Source: Lingula anatina (taxonomy: Eukaryota > Brachiopoda > Lingulata > Lingulida > Lingulidae). From it: a stretch of DNA of 59,607 nt. Below are positions 37,743 through 49,888 of this stretch, one piece after another. The notes below the pieces were generated by a model. It ran no database searches, was not told the origin of the DNA, and saw only the letters and a list, made by a program, of their open reading frames with translations. A program made the translations under genes and the position numbers. The stretch is from assembly GCF_001039355.2 (NCBI RefSeq), contig NW_019776039.1:72120-131726 (forward strand). Direction: 5' to 3'. Each line of letters begins with the position of its first letter. Within the stretch, counting starts at the first letter, position 1.

Positions 37743-38987
37743 CTGTAAAAGAAGACAGCTATCATATAGAATGAAACAAAAATCAGCAAAGTTTGACAAG
37801 AAAATTTTTTGACAGGATAATTTGCTTTCACACACATGTACTAGTACACGTTGAGTTTAGATATATATAGGCTTAACAAACATACAAAATTGTATGTCTA
37901 ATAGGTAAAGGGACCATACCTCCTTGTCAAAATCTATATCTACGTTTATAACATATTATGCAGTGCATGTTTTCCTATTCGGTGTCTGTATATTTGCAAG
38001 CTTTGCTATCATAAATGAGAAGTGGCGAGACTAAACATTTTACCTTTGTGAACATGTATGTGTGCAGATAAAGTGATATTTTGAGCTCCCGCATCACTGG
38101 TGCTCCTTATTTAGGCGAAAGTTAAATGGATTAGAACTCCTCATATGAAATAAATACATTGTAATTAAACAACTCATATGAATATAACATATTCCATTTT
38201 ACCACAAAAAAAAAAAAAAACGCAGTTATCGCAGTTGTTCTAAAATATGTACTTGTTATCAGACCATGTGGACCGTCATCTTAAAGTAATGTTCGCTTAA
38301 GATATTGTAACGAAAAAAAAACACGTTTAAATCATATAACTAACTTTGAAAAAGCGGATTCATTGGCATTTTTTTTTAGAAAATCCATGTACTTAAGTCG
38401 GTCTTGCCTGAGAGCGAGCTGCGCAACCCCTACTTTTTTTAGGACGGGGACGCCACATGTGCCAAGTGCTTAGGTTATGCCATGCGAATTACGTTTACAT
38501 AACTACTGGTTTAAAGTAATATACGTCATATATATACTATCCCGCCCAGTATATTTCATTCAACAGAATGATAGCCACCTTATACAGTCACTGTAGTTTC
38601 AGTTGGCTACTTGTATGTAATATACCGCTATGTGCACACATAAAAGGATATATTCTTTCTAGGGCTGGCATCTCTGTATAATGGTTCTTAGAATAAGTCT
38701 TGGGAAAGTCTGGCTACATTTGTGGCGAGATAAATCAAGATGCGACAATTGTAACGTGATCCGGCGTAGCATTAACTTGTCTGGAATAGCATGTACTGAG
38801 GGAATATTAAAAAAGCCTATTAGAAACAAAAGCAAGATTTTCTTTTATTCGAAACTCATAACTCCATAATCTCTATAAAGCAATTTAGTTTGTATTACGT
38901 GTACTGCTTTTAAATCAGACCCCTAACTGAAGAAAGATACAGTTCGGAAACAACCACTAAAGATAAATCGAATATACAGTAGTCCTA

Positions 38988-39185
38988 GATCGCATTCACA
39001 ACGTGTTGAACCAGGCTTTACAAATCCTGGGGACTAAATATGGCGGACGTACATGAAAGAAAAACCGCCTAATCTTTTAATAGTCTCTCCGCCTCNAAGA
39101 TTAGGCGGGTGTTCTTTCATGTACGACCGCCATGTTTAGTCCCCAGGATTTGTAAAACCTGGCTCAACTCGTTGTGAATGCGATC
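38988..39185. mobile_element. 198-bp TIR element inserted in the SORD flank repeat, CTA target duplication
   Basis: Ends GATCGCATTCACAACG and CGTTGTGAATGCGATC are inverted, and the arms continue for almost 90 bases each (shared TCCTGGGGACTAAA, TACATGAAAGAA, CCGCCTAATCTT). CTA lies on both sides (38985-38987 and 39186-39188). The paralogous position in the left flank repeat (CCCTAGACGGATCC near 33568-33580) is the empty site with one CTA. A single N at 39096 sits in the loop. Confidence 0.88.
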
Positions 39186-40359
39186 CTAGACGAATCAAGG
39201 GACTGCACTGGGGTGCATACACTATAGGACTATAAAGAAAAGAATTGTTTAGAAAGCGACGGAGAAGGGGCACTAGGGGAGCTGAGCCCCAACCCCAAAA
39301 GTACCATTTTTTCAATAGTACAGTCATGAGCCAAGGAGCATTACTGGTGGGGAAATCCTCCGACCCCCACCCTCCCCCCCACCCCCAACCCCCTAAAGAG
39401 GCAGACTGGCAATCAATTTCCTCAGTCTGGAAGTCAATAGCCTTAAGAAACGGGTCATGTTATATCTTATCTACCTGCCAGAATCGCTTTTCCAACTGAG
39501 TATTGCATAATAATGTCAATAATTAGTAACTTAGAGCTAGTCTTAATTACCTGCTTTGTGATCGGCTCACCTGAATTCTCTTTGCATCTTTTTGGGAAGA
39601 TCTTGTAAGATGCCATTAAATGCCAGTCGCGTACTTGTGATTTTTAGCTCAGATTAGAGGCTGTCAGAATGTCACCTTTGTCTTGGCATTGGTCACTTAG
39701 TGCCTACCCCGGTGTAAAAGATGTATTAGTGTGATCATATGTGCGGAATTTCATGTCAGATGGACAAATAAAGATCTAAAAATTCGTCACAATATTAATA
39801 AAAGATACATCTTTGCACAGCAGTCGTAGATCGGTACGATTCAGTTGTCATTTACGAACTACTTCCTGGTTTTCACAAGGTCCTTCAAAGACCCTAAAAC
39901 ATCGTTATAATTGCAGCCCATACCATAAAACACCCAAAAATACTTATATAGGGACATATCAGATTGTATAAATGCCAAAATTCCACATGACAACGATTTA
40001 TAGCCTCCCGGGAATTCCTTTTCCTTTACGCTCTTTGTCGCGCTGGCGGTCGATGCAGCATGTATTTCAAAACAAGTTGTCTGCAAATTGAGCACGATTT
40101 TGCACCTTCAAGTTCCATGTCACGTTTTCAAATCATGTGCCTATTATTTCTACAAGTATTCTCTGCCCAAAATGCGTAAAGAAGAAATGTTATGTTACCA
40201 TGTTGTTTGAAAAACTGTTTTTTTCTCCGAGTCCACGTCTTCTCTCCCGTTCACCTCCAGCTAAAAATGACCACTCAGCTTCGCGTCTTACACCACTTGA
40301 CGTCACACTTCCGGCACAATTTGACCAATGCTGAGCTCCTCCGGTGCCCTTTATTGAAT

Positions 40360-40860
40360 GGCTAGTTTTGAATGCATAAATGTCAGTTCCCTACATGTAG
40401 TTTTAGGTCTGTCAGTGCAGGGCCAGTGTCAATTACTAAAAAAACTAATCAATTTCAATTTATTAAAATCCTTATGCACTACTGCTCATCAGAGAGATAT
40501 ACAAGTATGATAAAAATAACTCTCAAATATAATAATAATAATAACTTATTATAGCATTGCTGAAAATAGATCAGCAATACTTAATTGATCAGCATTACTT
40601 TGCTTACTCCATTGTTTAAAGCCATAGTCTCAATTTGAAACATGCTACGCTTATGTCTGCTAGAAAAAAATCATCTAACATGATTTTTGAGTAATGGATC
40701 ACATAAAGTGTACAGACTTCTGGAAGCATTTGAATACGACAAGTAAAAAGACGGGTTGAAGGTGGCCAGAGACATTTTGCTCCAATAGAAAACAGTTATC
40801 TTGAAGAATGAAACCATAAAGCAGAGACTTTTGACAAGATTATTTGATTCACATGATAAT
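40360..40860 (+). pseudogene. Decayed third sorbitol dehydrogenase copy (intron 7 and last exon)
   Basis: At about 40378-40545 the sequence tracks SORD copy 2 intron 7 (36625-36800): AGTTTTGA, CCCTA...TAGTTT, CTGTCAGNGCAGNGCCAG, CAATTTATTAAA, CTCATC. At about 40727-40860 it tracks the last exon and 3' region of copy 2 (37674-37860): GAAGCATTTGA, GGTTGAAGGTGGCCA, AATGAAACNATAAA, GACAAGATTATTTG. The coding part carries an in-frame TAA and lacks the stop region of the gene. Exon 8 is not recognisable. It is a relic. Confidence 0.72.
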
Positions 40861-41676
40861 GATGCCTACATACTGTATATACGCTGAGCTTGTATGAGCA
40901 TGACGACGATAATAATTCTTAGCGGTAAAGGTGCGTAACGTCTATGTCACGTTTAGACGTGACTAGCATTTCTTAAGATCGATTAGCATTATAAATTGAT
41001 CAGGAATATTTGGAATGGCTCTGAAACAGATGGCTTTGGTTTGGACATGTTTGGTGCAGAATTGTAATTAATGAAGTTATAGCCGCGGTTTCTTGATAAC
41101 GGTTTGCACTATATTTTCTGAATTAAAAATGAATGTTCGTTTTATTTTGCGTTGGTTTTTGGTCGCCATGCAAGACGGGGAATTTCGCAAAAATATATTT
41201 GGAGGGGAGGGCGGTAGGTAGGCTTTGCTTCACTGGGGTTTAATTGGCTTTAGACATGATCGCATGGAATGGTTTGCCTAGACTTCTCTCATCAATATTG
41301 CTAAAACCGCGAAGTGACAAGCTATGAAAATAAATGTGTACTGACGTTATCGTTCGTTCCAATTTTAACAAATCATCCAAAACGACATTAAACTTTTATT
41401 AAAAAGTAATAATGATAACCATAACGCTAATGAACCAAGGTCAGAAAACTGATCAGACACAAACATGACCGCTTTTCATCCAAGGATAATTCACAAACAT
41501 TACCTTACACCCCGCTTGTATGTTGCCTTATGTTGTTGGCGACATATTTTTCAGTTTACAGATTGCCTATCATGGTAGATTATGGTTATAATCAAAATGG
41601 GTGTTCTTGGTTCCGGTTGATATGGCATAGTCCAATTGCTAAATCTAGATTAGGGATCGAGTGCTGGTGGTACTGG

Positions 41677-41918
41677 TACACACACTGGACATTTGAAGTG
41701 TCACTCCCTGAATCAGAGTAATCAAAGTTATAATGCCTGGTCTACTTATAATGTGACTAATGAGTATAAAACATCTTTACCATGGAATTGTATTGTTGGT
41801 CTTTTCGTGAAATTTGATGTTAATAAAACAATACCAGGAGCATATCATTCCACAGTCATTTATCTCCCCCAAAGTATTGGTTCAGTAGGGGTGACACTTC
41901 TATTGTCCAGTGTGTGTC
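41677..41918. mobile_element. TIR element abutting the LINE 3' end
   Basis: ACACACTGGACATTTGAAGTG at 41680 and the reverse complement of CACTTCTATTGTCCAGTGTGT near 41918 form 28-base imperfect inverted termini around about 185 bases. It ends at the CAT microsatellite that marks the tail of the RTE element. It may be a MITE into which the LINE inserted or next to which it landed. Confidence 0.65.
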
Positions 41919-44304
41919 ATCATCATCATCATCATTTAGAGCGTATAGTGTTCCACTGTTGGACAAAGGCCTCAGCATGCTTTTTCCATTGTTTCCTATC
42001 CTGAGCCTCAGATTTCCAGTTTGGCCAAGGTTTCTTCTTCCAAGACTTCCAGTAGTCATCTAATTCATCCCTCCATCGTTTGACCGGACTTCCTCTTTTT
42101 CTTTGTCCATACCTTGGGGTCCATTCTGTAAGCCTGAGTAACCATACATTCGTTTTCCGCTCTCTTGGACTGATGTTCAACATAATTCTTTCCATCTTTC
42201 TCTGAGCTACTTGTAGCTTGTGTTCCATGGAGGCATTCAGTGCCCAGGTCTCTGAACCATAGGTGATTGCCGGCAGCACACAAACATTGAACACTTTCTT
42301 TTTCAGGCAGGTAGGAAGGTTGCTCTTGAAGATGTCATTGTGCTTCCCATATGCTGCCCATCCTGCTTTTATCCTTCGTTGGATTTCTTTCTCCAGTGTT
42401 CGATCACTTAGGCTGAACCGTTGCCCAAGGTATATATACTCTTCTACTGCTTCTATCTCTTCGGTGTTGACCATCACTGTGCAAGGGGTGGTTAGTGGTC
42501 CAAACATCACCTTTGTCTTGCTGGTGTTCATCCTTAGGCCACTTTTTGTGCTTTCATCTGCTAACGCCTGTAGCATTTCTTCGAGGTCTTTTGCATCATC
42601 TGCTACTATTATGATGTCATCTGCAAACCTAAGGTGATTGAGCCTGGTACCGTGTATGTTTATGCCCTTGTCCTGCCAGTCTAGATCCCTGAATATACGT
42701 TCCAATGCTGCTGTGAACAGTTTAGGAGAGATTGTATCTCCTTGGCATACACCTTTCTTGATCCTGATCTTATTGGTGGTCTTGTGTAGTTTGACTGTTA
42801 CAGAGCTATCGGTGTATATGTCTCTGAGGACGTCTACGTATCCATCTTCGATCCCTAGATCTTGCAGGGATGCCAGTATATACTGGGTTTCTACTGAGTC
42901 GAAGGCTTTTTCATAATCAACGAATGCTACACATAGTGGGATGTTATACTCGAGACATTTCTCTTTGAGCTGGTTGACAGTGTGCATATGATCAGTAGTG
43001 GTGTACTGGCCTCTGAAACCTGTTTGTTCCTTTGGCTGCGCTTCATCTAGTTGTCTTGTTAGCCTTTCGGTCAATATTTTGGTGTAAATCTTGTACAAAT
43101 TAGAAAGTAGGCAGATGAGTCTGTAGTTCTTGATGTCTTTCCTATTGCCCTTTTTGAACATTATGATCATGTTGGCGTTCTTCCATGCTGCAGGAATTTC
43201 CTTCAGATGTAAGCACTTTGTGAAGAGCCTGGCTAATTCCTGAGATAGGATATCTCCTCCTGCTTTTACCATTTCTGCTTTGATGTTGTCATTTCCTGCT
43301 GCCTTCCCGTTCTTCATTTTCTGGACTGCTGACTCTACTTCCCAAGCTGTTATGTCTGGTATATCGCATGCCTTTGTTGAGATTTCTATTCCCTTGTTGC
43401 TGTCATACAACTCTTCATAGAATTCTTCTACTCGTTAAAATATCTGGTATTGTGTGGTGAGCTCATTTTCATCTTTGTCTTGAAGAGTCAGCATTCTATC
43501 CTGCCCTAGTTGAAAGGATATCTTTGCTCTTTTCATGCTCTTTCCATTTTCGATGGTATCTGCTATCTTCTTCATGTTCTGCTTCCTGATGTCTTCCCTT
43601 GCCTTCTTCTTGATGGTCTTATCCAGTTCTGCATATTCGATGTTGTTGCTGATGTCCCTGTTGTTGTTTACCTCCATTTTCTTCATCATCCGTCTTTTCT
43701 TCATGAGAATCCTCGTTTCTGTTGAGAGCTTTGAGTCCTTCATTTTACTGGCCGGTGCGACTTCTGATGCACATTCTAGGATGGTGGTCGTTATTCTATC
43801 GTTCATTTCATCTACTCCATCTTCACCTTCTAGCTCTAGTGCACTGAATCTGTTCGTTAGGAAGATTTGGAACTCGTCTTTCTTTATGACCAGTTGCTCG
43901 ATACTAGGTCTCTTTGATGGATTTGACAGGTATTTCTGTCTGTCCTTCCTGACATTGATCCTAATCACTCCCATAACTGCTCCGTGGTCACTGCCCGCAT
44001 CCAGACTGTTTAGCACTTTCACATCCGTGATCTTCAAGTTATTTGCTGTCGCCCATTCAATAAGTAAGTCTCCTCTTTCATTCCTCTCTCCGCTGCCAAA
44101 TTTCCCTGTGGCACGCTCTCGTCTGACTTTATCCCGATCTAGGCGTTGTATATAATAATAAAGACAACTGTCAGTGAAAAGCATGAGGTTGTCTGACACA
44201 TACATCACATAACGACTTTGCCTTTTTGTTCCACTGAATGTCACGAGCTCTTTCTCTCTGCATGCGAGTCTTGGCTCCACCTCGGCGATATAATCTTCAT
44301 TCAA
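41918..44304 (-). mobile_element. RTE-type LINE, 5'-truncated and inactivated
   Basis: On the minus strand, 44304-43435 and 43434-41932 lie in one frame separated by a single in-frame TAA at 43437-43435. The first part holds the end of an apurinic endonuclease domain (GSGERNERGDLLIEWA, then AGSDHGAV) but about 40 family residues between them (the TW..P.G..NEIDY segment) are deleted. The second part is a reverse transcriptase: WKNANMIIMFKKGNRKD, AFVDYEKAFDSV, GVCQGDTISPKLF, and the catalytic RFADDIII. The C-terminus with RWRDELDDYW and DRKQWKKHAEAFVQQW is typical of RTE elements, as is the trinucleotide (ATG) tail at 41918-41935. No endonuclease start or 5' untranslated region is left. Not functional. 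Confidence 0.9.
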
Positions 44305-45001
44305 TTCCTCATTGCTACGCCTCGATGTTAGTACGCTCTTGTACGTCGCAAACAGTAGACGACGCGTAGTTGTAATTACTACATATAGGTATAAAATGTA
44401 ATTTATTTTAATAAAGATCGCCCTAGAACAGTTTTGGTTTGAAGAGAGGGGAAGAGTGGGTCAGGCCAACATATCACAGGGCTGCCGTCGAGAAAGGGAG
44501 AAGTTAAAGGAGCATAATGATCAAATCTGTTCCCCTGTCCTGTTTTTGTACATGACTAAACCAAAGTCAATTTGAATATAAATCATTTTGGAACTGAAAT
44601 GCACTATACTTCCGTTGAAGAGCGTGGATTGTCGTCTTTCCGCTATTTATTTTCACGTTTGTTATGGACGCCTTTGCGAATATTACTAATATTTGTACAC
44701 GTCTTATACATTAGGCCATTTTAATAGAATCGTTGAATTTGCACTTTTGCATGCAACACAAAAGCACTGATATCGAACAATGAGTGAAAAAAGTGCGTCA
44801 TTTCAACGGTCTCTTTAGGGAATTAGGATAATCACGAGTTCATTAACAAAATGGGCTCATGTAAAAACGGACGTCAACACGACCATTACATATAAGAAAC
44901 AATCCCTCGCGTGTTAATATATTTAGTTAGCAGACGACACCACTTTAAGTTTCACAAAGGAGACGGCTGGATTAAACAGGCAATAGGCATCTGTACTAAT
45001 C
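44305..45001. other. Intergenic region upstream of the peptide precursor gene
   Basis: No gene found. It begins with the unclear 5' boundary of the LINE and ends with the probable 5' leader of the secreted peptide gene. No recognisable TATA or other promoter motif at a convincing distance. Confidence 0.5.
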
Positions 45002-47036
45002 ATGAATCCAGCAGTACTACTGGTCCTTACTGTTTGCGCCTTTGGTAAGTAGTTGTCAAAATGTTGTAATATCTTTATAGTACCAAATGAGATTTCTGTT
45101 TAACGCATACAGTGAGCGCGAGGCCATTATACTCTATGGCACTATTTCGTGGTAATTTTAACTTTATCTGTCAATCACCAATGTTTAACATTGCTCCATT
45201 ATAGCCCGTTCTTGAATTCTTAGTTTCAAGTCATTTTCGTAGCGGGATAGTACTGTTAGGATCAATATAATCGTTGGGGTTGAGCTATTAAATTCAGAAC
45301 TCGATAACAGGTAAATATAGTTTTTTTTTCTTAAGTTTCAATTTTATCTATGTATCTATCTAGTCATTTATCTGCATTTTGTCTCAGTTTTCTCAACAGA
45401 CTTTAGATAAAATACACCTTGGTGTTACAGTGGTGTTGCGACAATTCATGGAACAAAAAATGATTGTTAAGTTATGATAAGGTAGAAGGTGCGTTGTTTG
45501 GAATATTTCCCTAAATCAATTTGAATTCGACAAATAAATGAACAGACAGCATGCCTTATTGCAAATGTTTATATATATCACAAAAGTTAATACAATAAAT
45601 TTACAAGCCAATGAGAGACATAGACATCTTCCACACACCATTCACACACGGGCAAAATTCTTACAGGCGATGATTTAAATATCTTTATAGGCTATGTTTT
45701 TTCTAGTCATATGAATATTTTTTCTACACTTTCCTATTTTTCCTTAGATCAACTGCCTTTTGAAGACCCACTAGGTATAAAGACTAAATCTATTTTATTT
45801 TACTTTTCCAAATACTTTTTGCAAGCATCCCAGAGCGGTATGGTATTATTCTGTCTGGATAGTGTGTTTCATTGCAAATGTTAATCCTGCCGTCAAATAT
45901 TATTGTCTTTGCTTAAATTAGACAAGCTTATTATATAAGTGCACGGCTGCGTGAATAGGTTAGGAAAGCATGTATATAAACGTGCTTCATGAAAGCTTTA
46001 ACCCTCCTGCTTTACATGAACAAGTTTTGTGAAGGCAAGGTTTTTGTGAAGCGGGCTTAATTACTTACAATCACATATCGAACTTAAGGTTGTATATAAG
46101 GTTAGATTTATGTAACTTGTGCATGAAATCTTCAATTAAATCATTAACGTGATCGAGTGATATAGTTGATTCAGCTTGCAAAAATGCACCAAATGGAATA
46201 TATCTATACAGCAAAAAAGACGCACTGTACCATAAATGTTATTTTTGTAAAACACTAAACCTTTTACCATTTAATCATAATGGCATTACAAGGATGATTA
46301 CCCAAATTGGTAAACCAAAAGAAAGCAAGGTGAAGCGGTAGTTCATTTTCCTGCAAGATTATTAAAGACGTACGTCTCTATTGCATTCATACCGAATTTG
46401 CCAATTTGTCAAAATGACCCACATTCCATCTCAATTATTCAGTTTTAATTGGGAAATTAAGTTTTGCCTTTCCCAGAGAAGTGTGATATCCTTTTAGTTT
46501 TCCTAGACGCTCGAGCCAGTCGCTTAGCAAAACATTGCATACGAATTTAGCACTCACAACAGAAGCATGCGTTTTGGCAAGAGGGCACGTGTTTCTGGCT
46601 TCCGTATAATATGTATTTGCTTTAACAGTTAATGTTTTCTAAAAGATATGTGAATCATGTTAAATATACATGTCGTAAAACAAAGTTTTGTAAACTTCCA
46701 GCTGTCACTCCCGATTACGCCTTTCGGCTGCGAAACTACGATATGGCCAACCACGTCCAAGTTCGCTTCAGGGGAGATGCAAACAATAGAATCCAGTATC
46801 AGAATTCGAGAGATGTGCAGAAGTCTCCATTGAAAAGAATGTTCCCTTCATTCAGAAAAATTTATAGCGGTTCCGAATCAGAAACACCTTGGGGTAAACG
46901 GGGAGAAGTAGTACTGGACATGGACGTCCTGGCAGATTTTGACAAACGTCCCCAAGCGGAGAATGCTCGGACTGTTTATTGTACAGCTTTTGAGGCCCCT
47001 GTCTGCCGTCTGCTCCGGTTACATTCGTCCGGTTGA
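45002..47036 (+). CDS. Secreted neuropeptide/hormone precursor, elevenin-like
   Basis: Three exons with phase-1 introns close to 134 aa: 45002-45044, 45748-45774, 46702-47036. Exon 1 encodes a signal peptide (MNPAVLLVLTVCAF). The prohormone has dibasic cleavage sites (SPLKR, PWGKR, DFDKR). The segment ending TPWGKR would give a peptide with a C-terminal Trp-amide, since Gly before KR donates the amide. The last segment after DFDKR holds two cysteines, C117 and C125, in YCTAFEAPVCRLL. Elevenin (L11) peptides have C-x-x-F-x-F-A-P-x-C-R; here F-E-A-P-V-C-R is similar, with a loop one residue shorter. The protein ends in Gly before the stop, compatible with C-terminal amidation. Precursor nature is well supported; the elevenin assignment is tentative. 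An AATAAA lies at 47299. Confidence 0.78.
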
Positions 47037-49888
47037 CAATATCTAAATTATTATTTGGACTTTGACAAAACACACACTGCAAACCAGAATGTTCTTCACT
47101 GTATCCCTGAGCTTCGGTTGAGGAGAACCATTTAGCATGACAGTATCACGCACAATATTAACAGTTTTTCGTGTTAAATGTGAAACACATCACTTCCCAG
47201 TCAAGATTTTCAGTGACTGAAAAAACTCTTTTAAATTAACGGCAAAGTGTGGTTATAAATTATTTGTTTCTTATTTGTTAACCAAATACGTACATACAAT
47301 AAATCTGTAGTTTTCCTTGGATGCCATACACAAAGTCGATGTCAAATTTGATTCAGACGAATGAATGTGAAAACAACCCATACAAAATTCGTCATGTCAG
47401 AATATGGGCCTTAGAATCACTGTCAATTTCATGCCCGTTGTTTTTTTCCGTTACCATACATTTTCAAGCAAAAAAGTCGTCATTCACCCTCTGGCTGTAT
47501 GCAGCAGTGACTGACAAAGTGGTATTCTAACTTCATTGGATGATACAGATGTTTTTTCAGCACACACATACATTAGATGTTTGCGTGCAAATTTGCATAA
47601 AATCAACCAAATAATTGAAAACAATCTTAGTCTCAAACCCCACTTATAGCATATTTTAATAAGGTTCCGTTGCATTTCTCAATATGGCCAGTTTAATTCA
47701 TTAATCTGTCAACATGGGCTTTGCGTATGTGCACTTCGGTGGAAACATTTAGCTCTCAAAATGCCCCCTACGCGAACAGTTTCTTAAAACTTGATCTTCA
47801 CAAGGGTTTTCATCCCGCATGTCACATACATATGATGAAAAACAAAGTTCGTCACGAATAAGCTCCCTGAGTAATTGACTTAAGTGGTTATAGAAATCAA
47901 GTGTTTGCGTGACTGTAGTCGCAGTGAGGCGCTTTTGGCGGATTTATGGTAGAGATACTGCCTCAGTACTGTCATCCTACCACAAAATATCACTAACATC
48001 GTATCGTAACAAGTCGATCAATCAAGAAATAATGCATAATCTCCCTCTACGTCTCTCTCTCTCTATCTCTCTCACACACACACACACACACGCAAATTCT
48101 CCTCCTTATTCTCTCTTTCAACTTTCACTTATCACGAGGCAATGAACATTTAATAATGGAATGAGCAGTCCAACACGCAAGCCAATGCGCCACCATCTCT
48201 CTATATCTTATTCTTGAAATTTCAAATTTCATATTTTTTTCCGAATCATTTTTTCTTTCATTTTCCCTATTTTTCTGACTGATTAGGAAACAATAATTTC
48301 AATCGTGTTAATGACTTTTAATTTTTTTTTTCAGTGTTATTGTATTACAGTTCTTTACTTGAATACTTCTAATAAAGCAAATAAAAATACTTGGCTGATG
48401 CTAAGTCATGCAAAAACGATTAAAACGTAATTTGGATCTGATCTCCATATTTCCCAAATTATCATCTGTGAAAGAGTTACACGCCCCATATTCAGTGTCT
48501 AGCATCAACAACGGTCATTGGTGCGTCTGGCTTCATCTGGCTGTTATCAGCTCTCTCAAGCGACAAGACATTATTTTATAACTTGAAGGCAATTGTTGAG
48601 TACTGTTTGACAAAAAAAATGGTATGGCAATGCTGTTTTACCACTTGGAGACAGTGAGGAGAAAAACCCGTTTTTGTCAGCCAGGGAGTTTATTCGGGCA
48701 TTCAGATTTAACAATCATAAAATATTCCTTTTAAGCCTATCACGCCACATTCAAATACCACGATGTCTCACACTGTCTCTTTGTTACTTTCAAAACTTTC
48801 CATAACAACCTTTTGTTAAATTTATTTTCAATCCTTAACTTAGTTTTAGCGTAAGTTTTATGCTCTCACGCAATCTATTGTTACTAAGTTTTTTCCATAA
48901 CTCTCCATTGTTTCCTGTCAATCAAATTATTGCCATTTCCTAATTATGCAACGGTGTGAAACTGGACCATATAGTTTACAACTTCAAGTAATACAATCAC
49001 AATAATATAATAACGTGGCTCTTTTGTTGTCACATGTAACTATACAGTAATTGCACTCTTTGTTTCTCTTACTTGTACTCTTTTCCTTACTGGCATGTTA
49101 GTGTTCTTTACGATATGCAGTCTCTTTGAACAAATTTATCTTCGGGTCTAACTATCTGATACTACATTCTAATGTAAATACATAGTATCAACAACCAAAA
49201 TGATGAAAATCCATAATAATGGTAACAAGCAAATAAAAGTAAAGCACAGTAAAGAAACGGCAATAACCATAATAGACACTAATGATAAAGCAGTTGTGTC
49301 CAACACCAAAAATATCCAAATAAGGTGCTCAAAAGACCATGCATGCAGCTTCCAAGTAGTGACTGGAAAACAGGTCTTCCATATCGAACTTGCTGTTGAT
49401 ATAAAGTACTACATGTAGTACACATTTCAGAAATATCCACTGATCCAGTCAGAGCATGCCCTGTCTGAATATTAAAAAAGGGGTAGCTTCCTGCAAATTG
49501 CAACGGAACACAGAAATGTGTCGGGGGGAGTAAAGACCACAAACCAAGCCCTCTCATCCTTGAACCATTATTTTGATATAATTAATCACTAAATATATTT
49601 TTGAAAATAGTACGTTTACCGGAGCCCTAGATCAAAAAGTTACAGTGTTTTATAATTTCAAACAACATTCAGCCACTATTTTCCTTAGGCAAGAATCTTA
49701 GATTATTATATACCTGTGCTCCTCTACCACAAAAGTGTCACACCTACCCCCCTTATTATGCACATTGCTGGAAGGGTATCTATTGATCTTGAAATTATTC
49801 TAACCGCACCGTTCCGGCTACCGGTAAACTTAGCAAAACTTCTAAGAAAAAGTATAATCCATTTTCAAATAAGTGGCAGACATTTCAT
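47037..49888. other. Intergenic region between the peptide gene and CARNS1
   Basis: No supported gene on either strand. Contains the 3' untranslated region of the peptide precursor, a CT then CA microsatellite at about 48050-48092, and AT-rich sequence without recognisable repeats. The part just below 49889 is the CARNS1 3' region. Confidence 0.55.
47299..47304 (+). terminator. Polyadenylation signal of the peptide precursor gene
   Basis: Canonical AATAAA, 263 bases after the stop codon, and the first one downstream of it. Confidence 0.5.

Larger units (their letters stand above)
31684..39250. repeat. Direct repeats flanking SORD copy 2 (31684-33620 and 37978-39250)
   Basis: Segment A (about 31684-32110 and 37978-38380) shares TGTCTGTATATTTGCAAGC, GAAATAAATACATTGTAATT and CCATGTGGA. 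Segment B (about 33330-33620 and 38640-39250) shares GGCATCTCTGTA, GGGAAAGTCTGGCTACA and AAAGATACGGTTCG-like text. The order is the same on both sides of the gene. The right copy starts about 240 bases after the SORD stop codon, so the unit is SORD plus 3' flank. Confidence 0.82.
37743..41676. other. Intergenic region downstream of SORD copy 2
   Basis: No intact gene. It contains the right-hand flank repeats, a TIR element at 38988-39185, C-rich low-complexity sequence near 39361-39395, a SORD relic at about 40360-40860, and unassigned AT-rich sequence up to 41676. Confidence 0.6.

Noticed and set aside
39245-39499. Pro/His-rich 84-aa open frame
   Set aside because: Composition follows C-rich low-complexity DNA near 39361-39395; no splice support or motif.
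42263-42916. Plus-strand frames of 124 and 92 aa
   Set aside because: Antisense shadows of the reverse transcriptase frame.
43535-44155. 206-aa plus-strand open frame rich in Phe, Leu and Ser
   Set aside because: Antisense shadow of the RTE endonuclease-linker frame, whose minus-strand reading has recognisable motifs.
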